A DNA stretch of 13,848 nt from Candidatus Nomurabacteria bacterium (GTDB taxonomy: Bacteria > Patescibacteriota > Minisyncoccia > Phycocordibacterales > CALRBL01). Of the stretch, positions 1 through 6,388 are shown in pieces; the first letter of the stretch is position 1; each line of letters opens with the position of its first letter. The notes below the pieces were generated by a model. The model saw only the letters and a list, made by a program, of their open reading frames with translations. It was not told the origin of the DNA and ran no database searches. The position numbers and the translations under genes were made by a program. The DNA is taken from assembly GCA_943354075.1 (NCBI GenBank), contig CALRBL010000003.1, positions 1 to 13,848 on the forward strand, written 5' to 3'.

Positions 1-2
1 TT

Positions 3-1520
3 GAAAAGAATAAAGGTCTCAAGATTCTTGGTGTTAGCGTGCTTGCAGGTATCATTCTCGCTGTGGGTTCTCTCGCCGCTTTTAAGCAATCTCCGTTCAT
101 TCAAAATAATCCCTTGTTGACTCGTTTCGCCGCACTCGCCACTTTCGATCGTGCTGAGCTCGCAAACTTCGCTTCCACCCAAGGAAAGTCTCGCTTCGGC
201 ATCTGGAGTATCGCCTACGAAGGGTTCAAGGAACGGCCAGTGCTTGGATGGGGGCAAGACAACTTCAACTATGTCTTCAATAAATATTATGATCCGAAGA
301 TCTATGACCAGGAACAGTGGTTTGATCGTGCTCACAACGTATTTTTTGACTGGCTAGTCGCAGCGGGGTCTCTCGGACTCCTCTCGTATCTTGCACTCTT
401 TGGTGCGGGCATCTTCGCTATTTGGAAATCTCGTGCCCACGAAAAAGACCTCTACTTCCTCTTTTCGGACAAGGTGCTTCTGACGGCGCTCTTCATTGCA
501 TACTTCATCCACAATCTCTTCGTGTTCGACAGTATCACGAGCTACATTCTCTTTTTTGGAATGCTCGCCTTCATTAATATTCATGACAAAAAAGCAATTA
601 CTTCTCCACTTCTCTCGACGCCGATAAAGAATGAGACCTACATTCTCGGGGGCAGCATGCTTGCGGTTATTGCGGGAGGAGTCGCTCTCTACAGTTTCAC
701 TATTTCTCCTTATGTCGCAGGAAAAACCCTTATTAAGGCGATCTCGTATCAATCGTATGCTCAATCAAAGGAAAGTCCTCAAGTATTCGAAGCTGCTCTT
801 GATGCTTTTGATGAGACACTTTCGTATGACAGTGTTACTGGTATATCGGAAGCCCGCGAGCAGCTCATTCAAGGAGCCTCTCTCGCATTTGGTTCTACTG
901 CGGCAACTAATGAGATTCAAGGGGAATACTTCGAGAAGACACGCACAGAATTTGCTAAGCAGTTTGCTACTTCTCCCGATGATACGCGCTACCATCTCTT
1001 CTATGGCTCTTTCATGACGCGTCTCGGTCAGGCAGCTGCATCTTCGGAGATCGTTGAAGATGGTATGAGTCATCTCCTCAGAGCCGCAGAACTGAGTCCT
1101 CGCAAACAGTCGGTACTTTTCGAGGTTGGGTCTGCTTATTTGAGTAATAAACGATACAAGGATGCTGTGGGGTATTTTAAGACCGCCTTCGAGGGAGAAC
1201 CTTCGTATGTTGATGCTCGTTTTCTTTATGCCACTTCTCTCATTTATGCAGGTGATAATAAGACTGCAGAAGAAACGCTTAAACCGCTAGTGGGAACTGC
1301 TTATATGTTCGATACACGCCTTATTCGAGCATATGTAGAAACCAAGCAGTCAACGAAAGCTTCGGAAGTCGTGAAGTTTAAGGTTGAGTATGCCAAGCAG
1401 CTCGCTGCTGCGGGGAAGAAAGCGGAAGCCCTTAAACAACTACAAGAAGTGATATCTATCGCTCCAAATTTTAAAGTGCAGGGAGAGAAGCTGATTACTG
1501 AAATAAACGCAGCTAAGTAA
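3..1520 (+). CDS. O-antigen ligase/Wzy-like membrane protein with C-terminal TPR repeats (5' end outside window)
   Basis: The reading frame is open to the left edge, so the true start lies outside the window; GTG at 39 is only an internal candidate. The visible part begins in a hydrophobic segment. It then carries the Wzy_C/O-antigen-ligase signature: a GWGQDNF motif encoded near 246, then an FDRAHN motif near 327-338 followed by a membrane helix. In this family that His-containing periplasmic loop is essential for joining or polymerising glycans on a lipid carrier. More hydrophobic helices follow, encoded at about 345-425, 475-580 and 640-715. The last 170 or so residues are soluble and helical with TPR-like units, for example around 1060-1270 and 1385-1480. 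Ligase plus TPR is a common arrangement in Gram-positive and CPR bacteria. The likely role is surface polysaccharide or protein glycosylation at the outer face of the membrane; the substrate cannot be told. The stop codon lies inside the left arm of a long inverted repeat. Confidence 0.82.
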   Translation, partial: EKNKGLKILGVSVLAGIILAVGSLAAFKQSPFIQNNPLLTRFAALATFDRAELANFASTQGKSRFGIWSIAYEGFKERPVLGWGQDNFNYVFNKYYDPKIYDQEQWFDRAHNVFFDWLVAAGSLGLLSYLALFGAGIFAIWKSRAHEKDLYFLFSDKVLLTALFIAYFIHNLFVFDSITSYILFFGMLAFINIHDKKAITSPLLSTPIKNETYILGGSMLAVIAGGVALYSFTISPYVAGKTLIKAISYQSYAQSKESPQVFEAALDAFDETLSYDSVTGISEAREQLIQGASLAFGSTAATNEIQGEYFEKTRTEFAKQFATSPDDTRYHLFYGSFMTRLGQAAASSEIVEDGMSHLLRAAELSPRKQSVLFEVGSAYLSNKRYKDAVGYFKTAFEGEPSYVDARFLYATSLIYAGDNKTAEETLKPLVGTAYMFDTRLIRAYVETKQSTKASEVVKFKVEYAKQLAAAGKKAEALKQLQEVISIAPNFKVQGEKLITEINAAK

Positions 1521-1660
1521 GAAAGAAAAAAGAATACGCACTATTTTTCGAACGCGTGGGTGACCCAGTAGGGTCATGTCGTTTGGACTCCCCCGAGCCT
1601 CCAAGGGGAGGAGGGGCGGCGCTTTGAAAAATAGTGCGTATTCTTTTTTCTTTCTTACTT
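1515..1660. terminator. Bidirectional terminator: 35-bp perfect inverted repeat shared by two convergent genes
   Basis: The arms at 1515-1549 and 1626-1660 are perfect reverse complements over 35 bp, separated by 76 nt. The left arm contains the stop codon of the O-antigen-ligase-like gene and the right arm contains the stop codon of the HisRS-like gene. Each arm has a purine or pyrimidine run (A-rich on entry, T-rich on exit), so each strand ends in a U-rich tail. The apical part can fold further: TGACCC/GGGTCA at 1561-1576 with an AGTA loop, and a CCTCC/GGAGG hairpin near 1599-1612. This layout fits an intrinsic terminator working in both directions. Confidence 0.85.
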
Positions 1661-2779
1661 TAGCTTCTTTACGTAGTTGATCAACTCATCCAAGTAAACG
1701 GTATCTTGGCATCGTGTTGCCATATGTCGCACCAACACACTTCCTTCAAGAGCTTCTTTCTTTCCCATGATGATCACATAGGGGATGGTCATTTTTTCTG
1801 CAAGGGCGAGTTGTACGGTCATTTTGTCTTTCGTAAGTGATTGGTAGACCCCCATCTTGGCTTTGCGAAGAGTTTCTAAAAGTTGGAGACTCTGAAGTTT
1901 GGCATCGAAGCCAAGTTGGATGAAAAAGAATTTGGGTTTGCTTTCTTTTCGTTCACCTTCACATCCAAAAGTTTCTTTCTTCATGGTGATACATGCACCA
2001 ATTGCCGGAACCTCTTTCTTCCCAAGAAATTTTCGAGCGACGTTGTTGTATCGCTGACCTTTTGCGATTTGTTTCTTTTCTCCTTTTGAATTTTCTGCGG
2101 TAATAGTAAAGACAGTTTCAGAACCATAGTGAGGATCTCCAAGAAGAGAGTGGTTGATAGTGTAGGGAATGCCGAGGTTCTCAATATAGTCGAGCACTTC
2201 CTTGAAATGTGATCGGCTGTGCTCTGAAAGACATCGTATAGGGTCAGGGCCCATCATGCGCAATTCCATCGCCTCAGGATCTGTTGCACGGAATGATTCG
2301 AGTATATCTTTTTTGTAGACCTGTTTGAGATCTTTGGGAACTTTTGCCCAGTTCTTGCGATAGTATGCAGCGAGTTCTCGTTCAAGTCGCAACATTGATT
2401 CACGATCTCCGAGGGTATTTAGCTCTACCGAAATGTCAGTACCAACATGTTCTTCTTTGGCGATGATGTATGCGGTCTCGATGAGAATAGCATCTGCAAT
2501 ACTTTTTGGGTTTCCAATAATATCGAGATTGAAGGTGTGCTTTTCGGGAAGAAGGCTGCGATAAAAGATCATTGTAGGTTGCGAAAGTGCTGACATCTTT
2601 TTTTCTAAGAAGAGTCTTACAAGTGCCACTCTCTCCGCAGCAGACTTTCCTTTGGAGATATCAGTTTTTGAAAGTGCAAATTCTTTGATGTTGTCGGCTG
2701 CAGATGCGAATCCATAGAAAGAGGCTGTCTTCACGTGTGATGGCGCTACTGTTCTTTTAGTTGTCTTACTTATGTTCAT
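1655..2779 (-). CDS. Histidyl-tRNA-synthetase-like paralogue, catalytically degraded, with class II anticodon-binding domain
   Basis: The protein (374 aa from this ATG) aligns by eye with class II HisRS. An ADA segment at residues 95-97 is followed by ELNTLGDRES at 119-128. LLGDPHYGSETVF at 212-224 takes the place of the HisRS LVRGLDYYxxTVF motif. GQRYNNV (about 241-247) and PAIGACITM (258-266) match motif 3. Residues 282-374 look like the HGTP anticodon-binding domain. The Arg of the RGLDYY motif, which contacts histidyl adenylate in true HisRS, is Gly here, and the usual N-terminal motif 1/2 region is not recognisable. It is therefore probably not an active synthetase; a regulatory or RNA-binding role, as for HisZ or GCN2-type paralogues, is inferred. 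The start is uncertain: ATG at 2779 overlaps the lepB stop by 14 nt, and an in-frame TTG at 2797 would add six residues. It is probably co-transcribed with lepB. Confidence 0.75.
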   Translation of the reverse strand: MNISKTTKRTVAPSHVKTASFYGFASAADNIKEFALSKTDISKGKSAAERVALVRLFLEKKMSALSQPTMIFYRSLLPEKHTFNLDIIGNPKSIADAILIETAYIIAKEEHVGTDISVELNTLGDRESMLRLERELAAYYRKNWAKVPKDLKQVYKKDILESFRATDPEAMELRMMGPDPIRCLSEHSRSHFKEVLDYIENLGIPYTINHSLLGDPHYGSETVFTITAENSKGEKKQIAKGQRYNNVARKFLGKKEVPAIGACITMKKETFGCEGERKESKPKFFFIQLGFDAKLQSLQLLETLRKAKMGVYQSLTKDKMTVQLALAEKMTIPYVIIMGKKEALEGSVLVRHMATRCQDTVYLDELINYVKKLK

Positions 2780-3332
2780 CGGTGTAGTGGTCTGCAAAGC
2801 TTCCTGGTAGGAAGCCCGCGTCGCCTATAGGAAGTAGTCTGAGGAATGCTTTGCCCACTATTTCATCTTCAGCAAGAGGTCCCCATGATCGCGAATCAAA
2901 ACTGACATCTCGATTGTCTCCCATTACAAAATATTTGTTGTCCTCAACCGTAACATTCATGGTGTTTGTTGGAAGATCTTTTACATACGATTCATTGAGA
3001 ACAAATCCCGAAGGGTTTGCCTTGTTTGTGATGGTGACTTTTCCATCATGGATGTCTATTGTTTCTCCGGGAAGTCCGATGACTCGCTTGATGAAATATT
3101 TTTTTTCATCTCCAGGATATTTGAATATGACAACGTCTCCACGTTGTGGATCTTTGAGGCGATAGCTGATTTCATCTACGATGAGGTAGTCGTTGTTAAC
3201 AAATGTTGGCTCCATTGAACTTCCGACAACAACGAAAGGCTGTGCGACGAAGAGGCGGATAGGGAGCACTATGAAGACAATGATGAGTACGAAGTGCAGG
3301 AGTTCTTTAGAAAAGGAATTTTTTTTCTCCAT
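2766..3332 (-). CDS. lepB: Signal peptidase I
   Basis: This membrane-anchored serine protease removes signal peptides from exported proteins. The 188 aa contain one N-terminal membrane helix (about 11-30), followed by the family boxes in order. These are GSSMEPTF with catalytic Ser39, RGDVVIFKYP, YFIKRVIGLPGE with the catalytic general base Lys82, and GDNRDVSFDSRSWGP at 138-152. The length is typical of compact Gram-positive-type enzymes with a single anchor. It is the first gene of a leftward pair; its 3' end overlaps the HisRS-like gene. Likely substrates include the secreted solute-binding and pilin-like proteins encoded further right, though nothing in the sequence links them directly. 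The upstream region carries a putative promoter and a large palindrome shared with the divergent pth gene. Confidence 0.96.
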   Translation of the reverse strand: MEKKNSFSKELLHFVLIIVFIVLPIRLFVAQPFVVVGSSMEPTFVNNDYLIVDEISYRLKDPQRGDVVIFKYPGDEKKYFIKRVIGLPGETIDIHDGKVTITNKANPSGFVLNESYVKDLPTNTMNVTVEDNKYFVMGDNRDVSFDSRSWGPLAEDEIVGKAFLRLLPIGDAGFLPGSFADHYTDEHK

Positions 3333-3350
3333 AATACGGGAAGTGCCCGC

Positions 3351-3380
3351 ATTGTATTACAGTGTGGCTATCGCACGCAA
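3351..3380 (-). promoter_or_regulatory. Putative lepB promoter
   Basis: On the minus strand TTGCGT (3375-3380) is followed after 18 bp by TACAAT (3351-3356). The -10 box ends 18 nt before the lepB ATG, predicting a leader of about 11 nt. That leader contains a small CGGG/CCCG inverted repeat and no Shine-Dalgarno sequence. Assigned by consensus only. Confidence 0.45.
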
Positions 3381-3388
3381 GTTTTTAG

Positions 3389-3420
3389 CAATGATCACCA
3401 TTGTGCAATGGTGATCATTG
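3389..3420. repeat. Perfect 15+15 bp palindrome between divergent lepB and pth (candidate operator)
   Basis: Arms 3389-3403 and 3406-3420 are exact reverse complements with a 2-nt centre. The palindrome lies between the lepB -35 and the pth -10 and covers the pth -35 position. This is where a dimeric repressor would block pth and perhaps lepB. No T-run follows, so a terminator is less likely. Confidence 0.7.
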
Positions 3421-3431
3421 TAAGTTATACT
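3401..3431 (+). promoter_or_regulatory. Putative leaderless promoter of pth
   Basis: TATACT at 3426-3431 lies 7 nt before the pth ATG, so transcription should start at or beside the start codon. The -35 is weak: TTGTGC at 3401-3406 with a 19-bp spacer, inside the palindrome. The strong -10 with a poor -35 is consistent with regulated transcription. Confidence 0.55.
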
Positions 3432-3438
3432 CTTCAAT

Positions 3439-4038
3439 ATGCCATACATCATTGCGGGACTAGGAAATCCAGGAGAAGAATACAAGGATACAAGGCACAA
3501 TGCAGGCCGTATTATGGCGGAGTACATCGCCAAGGCATACGATTTTTCCGAATGGAAGCACGATAAGAAATTAAATGCACTTGTTTCAAAAGGTGAGATC
3601 GAAGAAGAGAAAGTTCAGCTTGTAAATCCTGAAACGTTTATGAATAAGTCGGGGGCATCTCTCGCACCACTTATATCGAGCGTTAAAAAAGCTGAAAAAC
3701 TTATTGTCATCTATGATGATCTCGATCTTCCTCTTGGAACTGTGAGAATGTCCTTCAATCGTGGCTCAGGAGGGCATCGTGGTCTTGAATCAATCGCAAA
3801 ATCCATCAAGACAACCGCATTCATCCGTATTCGTGTTGGTATCGCACCAACAACTCCATCAGGAAAAACAAAAAAGCCTTCTGGCGAAGCTGCTGTTGAG
3901 AAACACATTCTCGGAGAGTTTAAAAAGGCCGAACAAGATATCTTAAAAAAAGAAGGGAAGAAAGTGGTGGAGATTCTCCCCATTCTTTTCTCGAAGGGAT
4001 TGTCGGATGCGATGACGGAGTTCAACCAGACAAAATAA
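3439..4038 (+). CDS. pth: Peptidyl-tRNA hydrolase
   Basis: This cytoplasmic esterase recycles peptidyl-tRNAs dropped by stalled ribosomes. The 199 aa are close to the usual bacterial length. Family residues are visible: AGLGNPG with Asn10, TRHNAG with catalytic His20, FMNKSG with Asn69, and YDDLDLPLG with the Asp93/94 pair. The later glycine-rich motif reads GSGGHRGLESI, where most bacterial Pth have GGHNGL. The Asn that binds substrate in E. coli Pth is therefore Arg114 here. The C-terminal part is lysine-rich. The chosen ATG is the first in the frame, starts directly at the GLGNPG strand, and has a -10 box 7 nt upstream, suggesting a leaderless mRNA. Its 3' end forms part of a perfect inverted repeat shared with convergent rpsA. 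Confidence 0.96.
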   Translation: MPYIIAGLGNPGEEYKDTRHNAGRIMAEYIAKAYDFSEWKHDKKLNALVSKGEIEEEKVQLVNPETFMNKSGASLAPLISSVKKAEKLIVIYDDLDLPLGTVRMSFNRGSGGHRGLESIAKSIKTTAFIRIRVGIAPTTPSGKTKKPSGEAAVEKHILGEFKKAEQDILKKEGKKVVEILPILFSKGLSDAMTEFNQTK

Positions 4039-4120
4039 AAAAGCTTCTGTCTCTCTCGCTTGTTGGAGATAAATCTCCAAAGGGCTCGATCGAACAGAAG
4101 CTTTTTTATTTTGTCTGGTT
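4024..4120. terminator. Bidirectional terminator: 27-bp perfect inverted repeat between pth and rpsA
   Basis: Arms 4024-4050 and 4094-4120 are exact reverse complements over 27 bp. The left arm includes the last codons and stop of pth; the right arm ends 2 nt from the rpsA stop. Both arms contain an A/T run flanking an AAGCTTCTGT core, giving a U-rich exit on each strand. The 43-nt apical part contains a second perfect hairpin (TTGGAGA/TCTCCAA, 4063-4080). Confidence 0.88.
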
Positions 4121-4122
4121 TG

Positions 4123-5247
4123 TTACTTATTTTCGACAAACGAAAGTGTCATCTTGTGATCCTTTGGTTCAAATAGTGTGATCTTGAAAGAATAGTTCTT
4201 TCCAAGTTCGAGTTTCGCTCGGAGTTTGTCTTCGCCTCCAAATTCTGAGACATGAACAAGTCCTGCAATACCTTCCTCGATTGAGGCCAAGGCACCATGT
4301 CGGTTGAACTTGATGATAACTCCCTGTACCACATCATCTTTCTTGTAACGAGACTGTGCGCCTGTCCATGGGTTCTCTTTGAGAGCCTTGATAGAAAGGG
4401 AAATCTTGTTTTCCTTGATTTCGATAACTTTGACCTTCACTTTCTCTCCCACCTTAAAGAGTGCACGTGGATCTTCAACGAGTGCCCAGTCGATCTCAGA
4501 GATATGAACAAGTCCTTCGAGTCCGTCTTCAACTTTCACGAATACTCCGAAGTCGACAATTCCTGTGATAGTTCCATCAAGAACGTCGCCAACATTGTAC
4601 TTACCAACGATTTCTTTCTTTTCTTTTGATTCAGGATCTTTTTCAGAGAAGATCAATTTTCCTTCCTTAGGAAGTGCAGAGATGATCATTGCTGAGATCT
4701 TTGTACCAACAAGTTTTCGGAGCTCTTCAAGAATGCGATCTTTGTCACCATCGTTTACACGAGGGTAGTGCTCAGGCTTCAACTGGGAAGCAGGGAGGAA
4801 TCCCTGAATACCCTGCCATGAAAGGATGAGTCCTCCTTTGTTTGCTTCGATAACGGGAAGGTCGAAGGTAGTCTTGTTGAGGATAGCGCTTTCTGCTTCG
4901 CTCCACATGATTGCCTGCTTTGCTTCCTTGAGAGAAAGTTCGATATAACCTTCTTCGTTTTCAAGAGAAACAACTTTAGCGGCGATATTGTCGCCGATGT
5001 TAACCTTCTTTATGATATCTCGAGCGTTGATGAATTCGCGTCCGTAGATGATACCTGTTCCGTAGGGAGCAAGGTCAATATAGACGCGGTCTTTGATGAC
5101 TTCAATAACAGGACCTTCGACGATATCACCTTCTCCGGGAGGAGTGACGCTATCTGCGAGGAATCGTCCCATTACGCTGTCTCGTTTCTTGTTTTCTGCT
5201 GCAATCTGCTCAGCAATTTTCTCTTCTTCTTTAGTTAATTCAGCCAT
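4123..5247 (-). CDS. rpsA: 30S ribosomal protein S1, four-domain form
   Basis: S1 is the RNA-binding ribosomal protein that captures and unfolds mRNA on the 30S subunit. The 374 aa hold four S1/OB-fold repeats at about residues 40-107, 125-205, 218-287 and 304-371. Repeat 3 is the most canonical, with GVFVKVEDGLEGLVHISEI. The acidic N-terminal helix (residues 1-25) is followed by a linker. The length matches the short S1 proteins of Gram-positive-like lineages, not the six-domain proteobacterial form. In a genome segment without visible Shine-Dalgarno sequences, S1 would be a plausible mRNA recruitment factor, but that is inference. The chosen ATG has a TATATA box 7 nt upstream, so this mRNA also appears leaderless. 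Confidence 0.95.
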   Translation of the reverse strand: MAELTKEEEKIAEQIAAENKKRDSVMGRFLADSVTPPGEGDIVEGPVIEVIKDRVYIDLAPYGTGIIYGREFINARDIIKKVNIGDNIAAKVVSLENEEGYIELSLKEAKQAIMWSEAESAILNKTTFDLPVIEANKGGLILSWQGIQGFLPASQLKPEHYPRVNDGDKDRILEELRKLVGTKISAMIISALPKEGKLIFSEKDPESKEKKEIVGKYNVGDVLDGTITGIVDFGVFVKVEDGLEGLVHISEIDWALVEDPRALFKVGEKVKVKVIEIKENKISLSIKALKENPWTGAQSRYKKDDVVQGVIIKFNRHGALASIEEGIAGLVHVSEFGGEDKLRAKLELGKNYSFKITLFEPKDHKMTLSFVENK

Positions 5248-5254
5248 ATATTTG

Positions 5255-5260
5255 TATATA
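5255..5260 (-). promoter_or_regulatory. Putative -10 box of rpsA, leaderless spacing
   Basis: On the minus strand TATATA ends 7 nt before the rpsA ATG. No good -35 is visible. The 216-nt divergent spacer 5248-5463 otherwise holds no recognised gene. Confidence 0.45.
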
Positions 5261-5428
5261 AACTACATGAGCCCTCCCGTTTCGCCTGCGGTTCTGTCGC
5301 AAAAAGGTATTTTGCAGGGCGAGGTTACGAGAAGGCGACGATTAATAATGCAAATTAATGCCTAGAGAGAGTAGCATGAAAGACTCGGGTTATCAAGGTT
5401 GACTGAAGTGGTGGATGGATACAACAAG

Positions 5429-5457
5429 TTGACGACATCAAATGCTACCTATATTAT
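5429..5457 (+). promoter_or_regulatory. Strong sigma-70-type promoter with leaderless spacing
   Basis: TTGACG (5429-5434), a 17-bp spacer and TATTAT (5452-5457) lie 6 nt before the ATG at 5464. This is the most canonical promoter in the window and predicts a transcript starting at the start codon of the small membrane protein. Confidence 0.7.
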
Positions 5458-5463
5458 ATTTGT

Positions 5464-5787
5464 ATGTCAGATTTTACATTCGAAGAAAATAGTTCATTCA
5501 AATCACCTTCAATTATCGGAGAGCCTACTTCACCAAAGATGGTTAAAGCACTTCTCAAGACGGGTATTATTAAAAATGAAAAACACGCAGGATTTGTTCT
5601 TATTGGTTTTACAATACTTTGTTTTGCTCTCGCGCTATATATTTCCTACGCCTTTATCTTTGCGGGAAATACAACTCGCAAGCTGACCCCCGAACAGGAG
5701 AAACAAAAACAAGAGTTCCAAGAAAGGATCAGACAAGGAAGGTCTTCTGTACCAGCCGTTCAGAATGCGCCCGTAAATAACCAATGA
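5464..5787 (+). CDS. Hypothetical single-pass membrane protein upstream of prepilin
   Basis: I do not recognise the family. The 107 aa have a polar N-terminus (1-40), one clear membrane helix at about 43-66, and a Gln/Glu/Arg-rich tail (70-95) that may form a short coiled coil. The last codon and stop overlap the prepilin start as ATGA, so the two are translationally coupled and probably work together. A role as an accessory membrane protein of a type IV pilus or pseudopilus is inferred from this position only. The start is well supported by the promoter 6 nt upstream. Confidence 0.72.
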   Translation: MSDFTFEENSSFKSPSIIGEPTSPKMVKALLKTGIIKNEKHAGFVLIGFTILCFALALYISYAFIFAGNTTRKLTPEQEKQKQEFQERIRQGRSSVPAVQNAPVNNQ

Positions 5788-6344
5788 ATATGATAAATAA
5801 AAGTAAAATAAAGAGAGAGAGAGGCTTCACACTCATCGAACTTCTTGTGGTAATTTCCATTATTTCGCTGCTTTCTACCATCGTGCTTGCGAGCTTGAAT
5901 TCGGCGAGAGAGAAAGCAAAAGATGCTGCAACTACCCAAAATATAAAATCACTCATGTTGGCGATGGAGCTATATAAAGATGCAAAAGGTTTTTACCCAG
6001 GTCAAGATGGTGTGGGTTTTTTAGGATGCGAAGATTCTGCTGCATTTTGTGAATATAATAATGGTAATGGTACTCAATTTGATCTGATTCAGAGCGAACT
6101 TTCTCCTTATATTCCATCAATTGAATTTATAGGAAATAGTTTTGATATGACAAATTATATTGGCTATTATATTTTTGATATAGAATCCGCTCTTAGTGCT
6201 CCTCCTCCATATTATTGTGATCCCTCACACCCTTTTACCGAATATCTATTTTTGTTTCCTGTTTTTGATTCATCAGGAAGACTAGTCGATTTACCTTTTC
6301 CTTTAAAATCAGATGATCCTACTCTCTATTGCATCGGCGTCTAG
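5784..6344 (+). CDS. Type IV prepilin / pseudopilin with N-terminal methylation motif
   Basis: The protein (186 aa) has the class III signal RERGFTLIELLVV. Prepilin peptidase would cut between Gly14 and Phe15, leaving Glu19 as the conserved +5 glutamate, and the following 20 or so hydrophobic residues form the pilin spine. The segment after it (KAKDAATTQNIKSLMLAMELY) is the usual amphipathic helix of type II secretion pseudopilins and type IV pilins. The C-terminal globular part is rich in Tyr, Pro and Phe, with Cys residues near 47, 54, 145 and 183 that could form disulfides. Start choice: ATG 5784 overlaps the upstream stop, and ATG 5790 is possible. AT content rises in the second half (about 6050-6260) compared with neighbours. 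No pilus motor genes are seen here. Confidence 0.9.
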   Translation: MNMINKSKIKRERGFTLIELLVVISIISLLSTIVLASLNSAREKAKDAATTQNIKSLMLAMELYKDAKGFYPGQDGVGFLGCEDSAAFCEYNNGNGTQFDLIQSELSPYIPSIEFIGNSFDMTNYIGYYIFDIESALSAPPPYYCDPSHPFTEYLFLFPVFDSSGRLVDLPFPLKSDDPTLYCIGV

Positions 6345-6349
6345 GGTAA

Positions 6350-6379
6350 TTGCTCCAGATAAAAAATGTATGCTAAGAT
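6350..6379 (+). promoter_or_regulatory. Extended -10 promoter of the MBL-fold gene
   Basis: TTGCTC (6350-6355), an 18-bp spacer and TAAGAT (6374-6379) preceded by TGC make an extended -10. It ends 9 nt before the ATG at 6389. The 13-mer TGCTAAGATGCCC at 6371-6383 recurs before the methyltransferase-like gene and, inverted, at the end of gyrA. Confidence 0.6.
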
Positions 6380-6388
6380 GCCCTTCAT

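Noticed and set aside
354..764. Antisense open frame under the O-antigen-ligase-like gene
   Set aside because: Arg/Glu-rich low-complexity translation opposite a gene with clear family motifs; no start signals.
1655..2779. Functional hisS
   Set aside because: Catalytic Arg motif and motifs 1/2 are not present; only the core strands and anticodon-binding domain match.
5399..5686. Open frame overlapping the small membrane protein gene at 5464
   Set aside because: The 5464 frame has a promoter 6 nt upstream, a membrane helix and an ATGA link to the prepilin; the alternative frame has none of these.
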